A stretch of 9,503 nt of DNA, taken from contig WTJB01000304.1 in assembly GCA_011526335.1 (NCBI GenBank), positions 1 to 9,503 of the forward strand, read 5' to 3'. Source of the stretch: Candidatus Arcticimaribacter sp. GTDB lineage: Bacteria > Bacteroidota > Bacteroidia > Flavobacteriales > Flavobacteriaceae. A program made the position numbers and the translations under genes. A model generated the notes under the pieces. That model made no database searches and had not been told where the DNA came from. It saw only the letters and a list, made by a program, of their open reading frames with translations. This document shows positions 1 to 5,941 of this stretch, piece after piece. Position 1 is the stretch's first letter. Each line of letters starts with the position of its first letter.

Positions 1-888
1 ATGTATGCTACGTTATTTGGCAATGGGGTCAATGTGTTTTTAAACTATGCCTTAATTTTTGGATATTTTGGTTTTCCGGCGATGGGGGTAGAAGGAGCCG
101 CAATCGGGACCTTTATTGCTCGTGCTGTGATGGTCTTGTTTCTGGCCTTATACATTCAGTTTCATTCCAATTTTAGTGGATATTCTGTTCGGATTCATTT
201 TAAAAGTTTACAATCTCGAGTGTTTAAAAAAATACTTTCCTTAGGGTTACCCTCAGCCTTACAAATGTTTTTTGAAGTGGTCTTTTTTACCATTGCCATA
301 TGGCTTTCCGGAATTTTGGGGGAAAGCGCTCAGGCAGCCAATCAAATCGCACTAAACTTGTCTTCCATGACCTTTATGTTTGCGATGGGCTTGGGGGTAG
401 TGGCCATGATTCGTGTAGGGAATCAATTGGGACGGAAAGACTACCCCTCCCTAAAACACATCGCTTATTCTATTTTTCTATTGCTTTTTCTTTTTGATGT
501 CGTATTCTGTATTTTCTTTTTGGCTTTTCATGAGCAACTTCCTTGGATTTATTTAGAAAATCAAGGGATAGACACGCCCAAGAATACACTGGAGGTAATT
601 TCGATAGCTTCCAAATTATTGATTGTATCTGGCTTTTTTCAAATAACAGATGGTCTGCAAGCCGCAGTTCTAGGGGCTTTACGTGGAATGCAAGACGTCA
701 ATATTCCTACCTTACTTATTTTTGTCGCCTACGGTGTTGTCGGCTTACCCATTTCTTGGTATTTAGGCTTGTATACCCCTTGGGCTGCCACCGGAATATG
801 GATTGGTTTGTTGGTAGGGCTGAGTACATCTGCATTTTTATTATTTTTACGTTTTAAATACAGAACCAAACAACTATTAAACGCATAA
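1..888 (+). CDS. MATE family efflux transporter, C-terminal part (5' truncated by window edge)
   Basis: This is an inner-membrane multidrug/toxin extrusion antiporter of the MATE (NorM-like) family, which exports organic cations or metabolites using a sodium or proton gradient. The 295 visible residues are strongly hydrophobic, with about eight membrane segments. Near the start is the family's fifth-helix pattern, with an asparagine-rich LNYALIFG stretch followed by GFPAMGVEGAAIGT at about residues 25-38. The second half repeat begins with GLPSALQMFFEV near residues 82-93, followed by the ANQIALNL stretch at about 113-120 and GLGVVAMIRVGNQLGR at about 130-145. Family members are about 450 residues, so roughly 150 N-terminal residues lie outside the window. 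The ATG at base 1 is therefore probably an internal methionine and not the start. The stop at 886-888 lies 2 nt before the next gene, which suggests an operon. The family is secure; the transported substrate cannot be predicted. Confidence 0.92.
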   Translation: MYATLFGNGVNVFLNYALIFGYFGFPAMGVEGAAIGTFIARAVMVLFLALYIQFHSNFSGYSVRIHFKSLQSRVFKKILSLGLPSALQMFFEVVFFTIAIWLSGILGESAQAANQIALNLSSMTFMFAMGLGVVAMIRVGNQLGRKDYPSLKHIAYSIFLLLFLFDVVFCIFFLAFHEQLPWIYLENQGIDTPKNTLEVISIASKLLIVSGFFQITDGLQAAVLGALRGMQDVNIPTLLIFVAYGVVGLPISWYLGLYTPWAATGIWIGLLVGLSTSAFLLFLRFKYRTKQLLNA

Positions 889-890
889 GT

Positions 891-1115
891 ATGGCCATTC
901 CAAAATTTTTAATTGCCGACAATTCTTCTCTCGAAGATGAGATATTTGTTTTGCATACAGAATACCCTCGATTCTTATTGAATGTAGCAAATGACGAAAT
1001 CGAATGGTTGGAAGAGTTTGGAAAAGAAGATCAGGAAGAATTAGAAAAATCAACTCCAGATTTGATTGATGCTGCTTTGGCTTTTTTCGATGGTGAAATA
1101 GAAAATTTAGAGTAA
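891..1115 (+). CDS. Small, highly acidic conserved-looking hypothetical protein (74 aa)
   Basis: I do not recognise a named domain here. The 74-residue product is soluble and very acidic: 21 Asp/Glu against 4 Lys/Arg, with no cysteine and no signal peptide or membrane segment. The N-terminal third (IPKFLIADNSS..., then a FVLHTEYPRFLLNV segment) looks like beta structure. The middle, residues 35-53, is a run of Glu/Asp with Trp39 and is probably helical. The C-terminus (residues 57-74) looks like a second acidic helix. It is likely a real gene: it starts with ATG 2 nt after the MATE stop, fills the gap exactly, and its stop overlaps the PAP2 start as TAATG, so translation is probably coupled to both neighbours. 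Similar small acidic proteins occur as unnamed hypotheticals in Flavobacteriia (from memory). A cytoplasmic protein that binds a partner is possible, but no function can be assigned. Confidence 0.8.
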   Translation: MAIPKFLIADNSSLEDEIFVLHTEYPRFLLNVANDEIEWLEEFGKEDQEELEKSTPDLIDAALAFFDGEIENLE

Positions 1116-1699
1116 TGCTAGAAGGTTTGTTGGAATGGGATCAGGCCTTGTTTCTTCAATTGAACAGTTTTGGTTCCTCTTTTTGGGATCCCTTTTATTT
1201 ACTCTTATCACACAAGGCAACCAATGTTGTTTTTTATCTATCCTTACTTCTTTATATAGGATATAAAAGGAACACCCAACAGGCGGTTATTTTGTTTTTT
1301 TTAGCGGTGTTACTTGTGGTTATTACCGATCAAATCACCAATGCATTTAAATACGGTTTTGAACGTTTACGCCCTTGCTATACAGAGGGGATAAAAGAAA
1401 AAATGCGTTGGGTAAAAGAAGGCTGCGGAGGGCGGTATAGTTTTTTTTCAGGGCATGCCTCAAACTCCTTTGCTTTGGCCACTTTCTTTGGTTTTATTTT
1501 TTCAAAATACAAACGTCTCCTTCCTCTTATGGTTGGCCTAGCCGCTGCTGTGGCTTACTCACGTATTTATCTTGGTGTTCATTTCCCACTTGATATACTG
1601 TGTGGAAGTTTGTTTGGGATACTTTGGACCTCTTTGTATTTTTCTGTGCTATATTCTTTAGCAAAAAAGAAAGGGCATACCGCTATTTTTCAGCTTTAA
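1115..1699 (+). CDS. PAP2 superfamily membrane phosphatase (lipid phosphatase / undecaprenyl-diphosphatase-like)
   Basis: This 194-residue integral membrane enzyme belongs to the type-2 phosphatidic-acid phosphatase superfamily, which hydrolyses phosphate monoesters or diphosphates on lipids at the outer face of the inner membrane. All three signature motifs are present: K-X6-RP at Lys79-Arg86-Pro87, SGH at Ser112-Gly113-His114, and SR-X5-H-X3-D at Ser149-Arg150-His156-Asp160. His114 and His156 are the expected catalytic histidines and Asp160 the supporting acid. Hydrophobic segments lie near residues 35-50, 56-75, 115-130, 136-150 and 160-182, giving the usual five to six helices. Candidate substrates are undecaprenyl diphosphate, lipid A phosphate or phosphatidylglycerol phosphate; the motifs do not separate these. 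The ATG overlaps the preceding stop by one base. The last 17 bases overlap the convergent aldose epimerase gene. Confidence 0.93.
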   Translation: MLEGLLEWDQALFLQLNSFGSSFWDPFYLLLSHKATNVVFYLSLLLYIGYKRNTQQAVILFFLAVLLVVITDQITNAFKYGFERLRPCYTEGIKEKMRWVKEGCGGRYSFFSGHASNSFALATFFGFIFSKYKRLLPLMVGLAAAVAYSRIYLGVHFPLDILCGSLFGILWTSLYFSVLYSLAKKKGHTAIFQL

Positions 1700-2573
1700 T
1701 GTCTTTGGTCAAAAAACGATAAACGGTCTTTTGATGATATTGCTCATTGGGTACTACTAGGGTAGAAGGGAAGTGGGGGAAATTCGGCGCATCGGGATAG
1801 CCTTGGGTTTCAAAACATATTCCATTCAGATCCCTAGAAACAAAAACAACTACGGCTTTTTGGTCCGTAAACACTTCTAGGGTAAATTTTCCGTCTGGGG
1901 AAGAAAGTTGTGCGACAGGCTTATGCGGATCATCTACAATGAATACATCATCATAAGCGGCTTGTTGTATAGGTGCAGCTGTGGTTCCAAAATGGTCTCC
2001 TTTGGTTGCAACAATTTCCCCTGTTGGGAGTAAATCATCCTGTAATACTAAACGGTTTTTCGCATTGATTTTAAGTTGATGATCTTCTATAGGAAGGCCA
2101 TTAAAACAGAAATAGCTGTGTTGTGTTGGATTGATTGGGGTGACTTTATCGCTAACGGCAGTGTAGTCTATATCCAAAGTGGTATCCACAAGTTTATAGA
2201 CAAGATTCACACGCACATGGCCCGGATGACCCTTCTTATGTTGTGGACAGTCTAGGGATAATTCTACGCGATCTTTCTGATGTTTTACAAGACTCCATTT
2301 TTTTTTGCTCCATCCTTGGGTTCCTCCATGCAATTCAAAAGCGTCGGAAGATAGGGTCACCCTTTCGCCATCGAGACTGTAGTGGCGAATTCTTCCCGCA
2401 TACCGACCCACGCATGCCCCAACATACATCGGATCTTCTAGATAATCTTTTGTGGAGGGAAAAGAAACAACCAAGGGAACATCCCCCTTTTTAAATTTTA
2501 AGGCTTTTATTACGGCTCCGTAGGCCATAATTTCTGCAGATAAATAGTCGTTTTCTATGGTATAGATTTCCAC
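1683..2573 (-). CDS. Aldose 1-epimerase (galactose mutarotase family)
   Basis: This cytosolic enzyme interconverts the alpha and beta anomers of hexoses such as galactose and glucose. The 296-residue product carries the family motifs in order: a GRYAGRI segment at about 56-62 (Arg57, Arg61), LHGG at 81-84 with His82, NPTQHSYF at 148-155 with the general-acid candidate His152, the AYDDVF sugar-binding Asp208/Asp209, and FETQGYPDAPNFP at 254-266 with the general-base candidate Glu255. All the catalytic positions expected from characterised GalM proteins are present. It is shorter than the roughly 340-residue classical GalM, so it may belong to a short subfamily that acts on another aldose. No other galactose gene is nearby. 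The start is GTG at 2571-2573, one base after the msrA stop; the protein begins directly with the first beta strand, which supports this start. It appears to be the last gene of the minus-strand run. Confidence 0.93.
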   Translation of the reverse strand: MEIYTIENDYLSAEIMAYGAVIKALKFKKGDVPLVVSFPSTKDYLEDPMYVGACVGRYAGRIRHYSLDGERVTLSSDAFELHGGTQGWSKKKWSLVKHQKDRVELSLDCPQHKKGHPGHVRVNLVYKLVDTTLDIDYTAVSDKVTPINPTQHSYFCFNGLPIEDHQLKINAKNRLVLQDDLLPTGEIVATKGDHFGTTAAPIQQAAYDDVFIVDDPHKPVAQLSSPDGKFTLEVFTDQKAVVVFVSRDLNGICFETQGYPDAPNFPHFPSTLVVPNEQYHQKTVYRFLTKDIKAEK

Positions 2574-2574
2574 C

Positions 2575-3228
2575 CTAGTGCTTGGCCTTTAAAAGTTCTG
2601 GATAAGTTTTTTGAAACCTTATCAAACGCGGAATAGATACGGCTTGGACATAGGGATTGTCGGGATTTCTTTTTTCGTAGTCCTGATGGTATTCTTCGGC
2701 ATAATAAAAGGTGTCTATCGCTTTCACTTCCGTCACAATTTCCTTTGAAAAAATCTCTTTTTCCTGAAGAAGCTGAATATAATTTTGAATGATTTCTCTT
2801 TCTGTAGCATCGCTGTAAAACGCGATGGATCGGTATTGTGACCCGCGATCGGGCCCTTGACGGTTGGGGGTGGTAGGATCATGTGATCCAAAAAATACTT
2901 GGAGTAAAGTACCAAAGCCCACTTCTGTAGGATCATAAAGTATTTCTACTGCTTCTGCATGGCCTGTTCGTCCCGTACCAATCTGATTGTAATTTGGGTT
3001 TTTTGTCGCACCGCCTGCATAGCCCGAATACACCTCTTTTACGCCTCTAACACTTTCAAAAATGGCTTCTACACACCAAAAACAGCCCGCGGCAAAATAG
3101 GCCTTCTTCAGGTTTTCTTGTTCTATTTTTGGCGGGGTCCATACGGCTTGATCCCGATTAATGGGGGTAGGACTAGAGATACAGGTTTGTAAACTGAATA
3201 AACTGATGAGGGTAATTAGTGCTTTCAT
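2575..3228 (-). CDS. msrA: Peptide-methionine (S)-S-oxide reductase MsrA, with exported-looking N-terminus
   Basis: MsrA reduces methionine-S-sulfoxide in oxidised proteins back to methionine. The catalytic GCFWC motif is at residues 48-52 with nucleophile Cys49, followed by Glu54. Further conserved segments are SGYAGG (68-73), GHAEAVEILYDP (89-100), SHDPTTPNRQGPDRGSQYRS (115-134) and YYAEEYHQDY (175-184). The C-terminal resolving cysteines of the E. coli enzyme are missing. The only other cysteines are Cys52 in the motif and Cys16 in the leader, so Cys52 is the likely resolving residue (inference). The first 18 residues are a hydrophobic leader ending LQTC, a possible but non-canonical lipobox (Thr at -1), and are followed by a linker to about residue 40. 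Export to the envelope is therefore likely but not certain. The start lies 1 nt after the TfoX-domain gene's stop, preceded by an A-rich stretch. Confidence 0.95.
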   Translation of the reverse strand: MKALITLISLFSLQTCISSPTPINRDQAVWTPPKIEQENLKKAYFAAGCFWCVEAIFESVRGVKEVYSGYAGGATKNPNYNQIGTGRTGHAEAVEILYDPTEVGFGTLLQVFFGSHDPTTPNRQGPDRGSQYRSIAFYSDATEREIIQNYIQLLQEKEIFSKEIVTEVKAIDTFYYAEEYHQDYEKRNPDNPYVQAVSIPRLIRFQKTYPELLKAKH

Positions 3229-3229
3229 T

Positions 3230-3592
3230 TCATTTCTTTTTTTTACTTGCTTTGGCTATTGGATTAAAGCTTAAGCAAAGATCCAGCCAAAATACTAAAT
3301 CTTCCTCTAAATCATAAGCCTCTGAGGAGATGAAAACATAGCCTTTCATGGGGCGCCCTGTAAAATCCATAGGCAGGCATCCGGGTTTGGAAGCATACTT
3401 TTCTGCTGCTGCTTCACCAATGCGTGCCATTAGCAGATCGGTCTGTTTTTTTTTATCATAATGAATCCCGCAGCACATTTTATTGTCGACCATAAACACC
3501 CGGCCTCCCATCATGTTTCGGGCTTCAAAAGAAATATTTTGCGCCTTGAAATAGTGGGCTATACGTTCGGCTGTATAGGTGTCGTACGCCAT
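3230..3592 (-). CDS. TfoX N-terminal-domain family protein
   Basis: This 120-residue protein matches the stand-alone TfoX/Sxy N-terminal domain. The diagnostic block is an NMMGGRVFMVDNKMCCGI stretch at residues 26-43, corresponding to the family's 'MFGG-hydrophobic-...-G-M' core. It is followed by an LLMARIGE strand (53-60), a MDFTGRPMKGYVFI segment (75-88) and an amphipathic helix (93-110). The C-terminus is basic (four lysines). In Gammaproteobacteria, full TfoX/Sxy regulates competence genes together with CRP. This protein lacks the C-terminal helix-hairpin-helix domain, so competence regulation should not be assumed. Stand-alone members are usually uncharacterised. Cys40-Cys41 are adjacent inside the core and Cys72 and Cys106 lie elsewhere; their role is unknown. 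The start overlaps the VOC gene's stop as TAATG, and the stop is 1 nt before msrA, so it is firmly within the operon. Confidence 0.88.
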   Translation of the reverse strand: MAYDTYTAERIAHYFKAQNISFEARNMMGGRVFMVDNKMCCGIHYDKKKQTDLLMARIGEAAAEKYASKPGCLPMDFTGRPMKGYVFISSEAYDLEEDLVFWLDLCLSFNPIAKASKKKK

Positions 3593-4002
3593 TAGGGAGT
3601 GGTATGATCACAGTTCATCATCCAGTGAATTCCAAACTGATCGGTAAAGGTGCCAAAGGTGGCGTTCCAAAATTGTTTGGCTAAAGGCAGGGTGATGGTT
3701 CCTTTTTCGCTCAATTTAGCAAAAGCAATTTCCATCGCCTGTAGGTCTTTATAATTGATGCTCAATTGTACGTTGGCGTTTTCAGTTTTCTTGATATCTG
3801 GACTATCCGCCAGCATTGCAAAGGTTTTTCCATCTTTGATCAATTCACAATGCATGACCCAGTCTTTGTGTTTTGGATCGTGAGGAACGGGGCTTTCACC
3901 ATAGGTTTTAATTTCACTGTGCGAAAGGTCTAAGGCTTGCGCATAAAATTGAATGGCCGCACGGGCTTCGCCATTGAATACAAAATACGGGTGGAGTAAC
4001 AT
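3592..4002 (-). CDS. VOC family protein, PhnB-like (glyoxalase/bleomycin resistance fold)
   Basis: The 136-residue product has the vicinal-oxygen-chelate fold, PhnB/YjdN-like subgroup. It opens with HPYFVFNGEARAAIQFYAQAL (residues 5-24), the family's 'Y-x-F-N-G-A-A-I-x-F-Y' start. It continues through MHCELIKDGKTFAMLADS (50-67) and ends with FGTFTDQFGIHWMMNC (116-131), the typical 'G-x-x-x-D-x-F-G-x-x-W-M' finish. Members of this subgroup bind metals or small ligands, but most have no demonstrated substrate, and similarity to demethylubiquinone methyltransferases is a common misannotation. A longer reading frame exists upstream to 4110, but those 36 residues overlap the DUF1272 gene and are not family-like. 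The ATG at 4000-4002 places the conserved HPYFVF at the N-terminus and leaves a 17-nt gap. Cytosolic; no signal peptide. Confidence 0.88.
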   Translation of the reverse strand: MLLHPYFVFNGEARAAIQFYAQALDLSHSEIKTYGESPVPHDPKHKDWVMHCELIKDGKTFAMLADSPDIKKTENANVQLSINYKDLQAMEIAFAKLSEKGTITLPLAKQFWNATFGTFTDQFGIHWMMNCDHTTP

Positions 4003-4019
4003 AGGTTGACTTTTAGGGG

Positions 4020-4211
4020 TTAATTTATTTGCGTTGTATTTCTTTTCGGTCGTTTTTGAAATTCTCCGCCACAATTGGGGCAGCTGTTTTGGTGTACTGT
4101 TTTTGCACATTCATGGCAATAGGTACACTCATAGGAACATATATAAGCAAGATCACTTGCCGCAGGCAATGCGCTAGAACAGCTTTCGCAATGGGTTTTC
4201 ATCTCTAGCAT
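4020..4211 (-). CDS. DUF1272 cysteine-rich small protein (probable zinc-binding)
   Basis: This 63-residue protein matches the DUF1272 family pattern from its first residues (MLEMKTHCESC) to the CPNCGGE...RRP-like end (here CPNCGGEFQKRPKR). It has eight cysteines in CxxC-like pairs: Cys8/Cys11, Cys25/Cys29, Cys32/Cys35 and Cys44/Cys47, with His7, His33 and His40 nearby. This is enough to bind two zinc ions in a treble-clef or ribbon arrangement (inference). Function is unknown; similar small zinc ribbons mediate nucleic-acid or protein contacts. The reading frame extends upstream to 4418, but that part overlaps the PIG-L gene. The family's usual N-terminus fixes the ATG at 4209-4211, one base after the PIG-L stop. 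An in-frame ATG three codons later is a less likely alternative. Confidence 0.88.
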   Translation of the reverse strand: MLEMKTHCESCSSALPAASDLAYICSYECTYCHECAKTVHQNSCPNCGGEFQKRPKRNTTQIN

Positions 4212-4212
4212 A

Positions 4213-5073
4213 TTAAGGAATCTTTTTGGTACTAAAATATTGCTTCCCAATCCAAGCATTGTGAACGCTGTCCCAAGTGGCGTAGTGTCCATTTTTAGCC
4301 AAACAAGCCGTGGTGACTCCCCAGGTAGCTGCACAAAGCATTTCTTCCGTTTCATTAATATTATCAGGAAATTCTCCTGTGCTGTAATTTTGGTACAGAT
4401 AGAAGGTTGCATTTCCAATCTCGTTAACGACGTCTTGCACGATTTTAGAGGAGGTTTGATGATCGGAATGATCTCCGGGGTGGGTTTCAGGGTTAGTGTC
4501 GGCTAAATGAACGTCTAAATTTCCACCCTGGTGTTCTAGGCCGATCAAATCTTTCAAGGTTTTTTTTAAATCGGCTATATCGGTATAAAAAGCAGTACTG
4601 TCAATGCTATGGATACGGCTGACCTTTTTTTGGTAAAACTTTTCTAAACTCTTGTTGGCATGGAGGGGATATCCTACACCTGTTCCATTGCCGTCGGGTA
4701 ATCGAAGACAATAAATATGGGTATTTCCTATGCTGTAGCGCAAAATGCTTTTGCCATTTATCACTAACTTTTTTTGGGTCATTTTGTCCAATAAACTGTC
4801 CCTGGCGGTGTCGATTTGGGCAAGGAATTGGGCAGCAGCAACACTTCCTTTTTCACGGCTAAGCGCATAGTCTTGCTTTCCCATCCCCACCCCTGCATCT
4901 CCTGCCGTAGTATGTAGTATAATGGTTTTGGTGTCAGGGTTTTGAATGCTGTAATAGGCATTTGGGTTCATGAACAATTGCCAATCGTCTTGGTGTGCTG
5001 AAACGTAAATAGCTGTAGATTGAGCCCCTACAGTACCTGCATAAAGAGCGCATAAAAGAAAAAGAAACCGCAT
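4213..5073 (-). CDS. Secreted PIG-L / LmbE-like family protein (putative N-acetylsugar deacetylase)
   Basis: This is an exported protein of the PIG-L superfamily, whose members are zinc enzymes that deacetylate N-acetylglucosaminyl groups on lipids or small molecules. From the ATG at 5071-5073 the product is 286 residues. It starts with a signal peptide (MRFLFLLCALYAGTVGAQS, probable cleavage near residues 17-19). The first metal/catalytic motif is SAHQDDWQLFM at 25-35 (His27, Asp29, Asp30), in place of the usual AHPDDE. A REKGSVAAAQFL segment at 73-84 matches the family's 'R-x-x-E' helix. The distal motif is HPGDHSDH at 198-205 (Asp201, His202, His205). The metal ligands therefore appear complete, while Pro28 and Glu31 of the common motif are Gln and Trp. 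The longer frame to 5115 would need a TTG start. An A-rich stretch precedes the chosen ATG. Substrate unknown; likely periplasmic or secreted. Confidence 0.87.
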   Translation of the reverse strand: MRFLFLLCALYAGTVGAQSTAIYVSAHQDDWQLFMNPNAYYSIQNPDTKTIILHTTAGDAGVGMGKQDYALSREKGSVAAAQFLAQIDTARDSLLDKMTQKKLVINGKSILRYSIGNTHIYCLRLPDGNGTGVGYPLHANKSLEKFYQKKVSRIHSIDSTAFYTDIADLKKTLKDLIGLEHQGGNLDVHLADTNPETHPGDHSDHQTSSKIVQDVVNEIGNATFYLYQNYSTGEFPDNINETEEMLCAATWGVTTACLAKNGHYATWDSVHNAWIGKQYFSTKKIP

Positions 5074-5129
5074 TGTTTTTTTCTTCAAGCTATAAAAAAA
5101 ATGGGGATTGGTCAAATATTCCTATGGGT
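5074..5129 (-). promoter_or_regulatory. 56-nt spacer upstream of the PIG-L gene; possible internal promoter or ribosome entry site
   Basis: This is the largest gap in the minus-strand run. Read on the minus strand it is AT-rich, with a T8 tract (5094-5101), then TATAGCTTGAAG and an A7 tract (5076-5082) just before the ATG. A-rich leaders are typical of Bacteroidota translation initiation, where Shine-Dalgarno pairing is weak. An AATATTTG element (complement of 5113-5120) resembles the Bacteroidota -7 box TAnnTTTG but differs in its first base, and I see no clear -33 TTTG at the right distance. A promoter is possible, not shown. Confidence 0.3.
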
Positions 5130-5939
5130 CTAGGGGAATACTTTGTCTAAATATAACGCTACCCCATCTTCTATATTGGATCGTGTAGTGGCATCGGCTA
5201 GGGGGAGAACCTCCGTTTTTGCATTGGCAACCGCTACCCCTCTTCCCACTTTTTTTAACAGTGTAGCATCGTTGTAGTTATCTCCAAAAGCAATAACATT
5301 GTACATACCCCATTGCGGGTATTTGATTTGAAGTAGTTTTTCCATGGCCGTAGCCTTGTCTTGTGACTTTATACTGATCTCTATATAGGTGGCTTTGGAA
5401 CGGTAGGCATTGACCTCCTCTGCATGCCTATTTTGCAGCTGCTGGTAAAGTTTCTCGATCTCTTCCTCTTCTCCCATACACATGATTTTATGGGCCACTT
5501 TCTGTTCATCTTTCCACTTTGCTAAGGTCGTCTCAAGGGACTGTACCACAGGTTCTACTCGGGTATTGTGAGCTTCACGTTTGGCCCAATAATCGTCGGC
5601 GGGAACATACCATTCGTCTTTATGATAAAAACTTAAATGAATGGAAGTATTGGCTGTATAATTTACCAAGGTCTGTTGGAAATCATTCGATAATCCTTCA
5701 TCATACAAAACCATGTCTTGATCCAAAATGAGACTTCCATTATAGGCAATTAAAGGATAGTTGACTATATGTAATTCTTCTTGTAGTTGTTTCATCGAAA
5801 CAGGCATCCGAGAAGAAATTAAAACAATGGGGTATCTAGGGCTCAAGCGTTGAAAGGTAGCCAAGGTTGCTTGAGATAAGCGGCGGTCTTTATTCAACAA
5901 AGTCCCGTCTATATCGGTACAGATTAATTTCAATTCCAT
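5130..5939 (-). CDS. Cof-type HAD-IIB hydrolase (sugar-phosphate phosphatase-like)
   Basis: This cytosolic HAD-superfamily phosphatase has the C2B cap of the Cof/YidA group, enzymes that dephosphorylate sugar phosphates, phosphorylated cofactors or similar metabolites. Motif I is CTDIDGTLL at 7-15 with nucleophile Asp9 and acid/base Asp11. Motif II is the SSR at 42-44. Motif III is probably Lys195 within SQDKATAM. Motif IV is the GDNYND at 219-224 with magnesium ligands Asp220 and Asp224. The cap domain lies between about residues 80 and 190. The length of 269 residues is normal for the family. The start ATG lies 2 nt after the glycosyltransferase stop, so the two genes are likely co-translated. 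Members are promiscuous and sequence does not give the substrate; a role with nucleotide-sugar or sugar-phosphate pools used by the neighbouring glycosyltransferase is only a guess. Confidence 0.93.
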   Translation of the reverse strand: MELKLICTDIDGTLLNKDRRLSQATLATFQRLSPRYPIVLISSRMPVSMKQLQEELHIVNYPLIAYNGSLILDQDMVLYDEGLSNDFQQTLVNYTANTSIHLSFYHKDEWYVPADDYWAKREAHNTRVEPVVQSLETTLAKWKDEQKVAHKIMCMGEEEEIEKLYQQLQNRHAEEVNAYRSKATYIEISIKSQDKATAMEKLLQIKYPQWGMYNVIAFGDNYNDATLLKKVGRGVAVANAKTEVLPLADATTRSNIEDGVALYLDKVFP

Positions 5940-5941
5940 AA

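Noticed and set aside
1655..1725. Possible bidirectional terminator at the convergent junction
   Set aside because: Only a 4-bp TAGC/GCTA pairing with a long loop was found, with no GC-rich stem followed by a T-run.
2959..3192. A plus-strand frame of 77 codons antisense to msrA, and similar opposite-strand frames at 2243-2494, 5969-6223, 8348-8590 and 8924-9145
   Set aside because: All lie within well-supported genes on the other strand and show no recognisable domains.
3237..3244. Eight-base homopolymer at the end of the TfoX-domain gene, considered as a phase-variable tract
   Set aside because: It encodes part of the terminal lysines and provides an A-rich leader for msrA. A slip would alter only the last residues, and homopolymers this long are common in AT-rich genomes.
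3230..3592. Competence regulator (full TfoX/Sxy)
   Set aside because: Only the N-terminal domain is present, with no C-terminal domain and no competence genes nearby, so a regulatory call is not supported.
4003..4110. A 36-residue N-terminal extension of the VOC protein
   Set aside because: It overlaps the DUF1272 coding sequence and adds nothing matching the VOC fold, which starts right after the ATG at 4002.
4020..4418. A 132-residue frame extending the DUF1272 protein upstream
   Set aside because: The extra 69 residues lie inside the PIG-L gene in another frame and have no family-like sequence, while DUF1272 proteins normally begin at the MLE...C start at 4211.
5074..5115. A 14-residue longer N-terminus for the PIG-L protein
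   Set aside because: It would start at TTG, and the ATG at 5073 directly yields a well-formed signal peptide after an A-rich leader.
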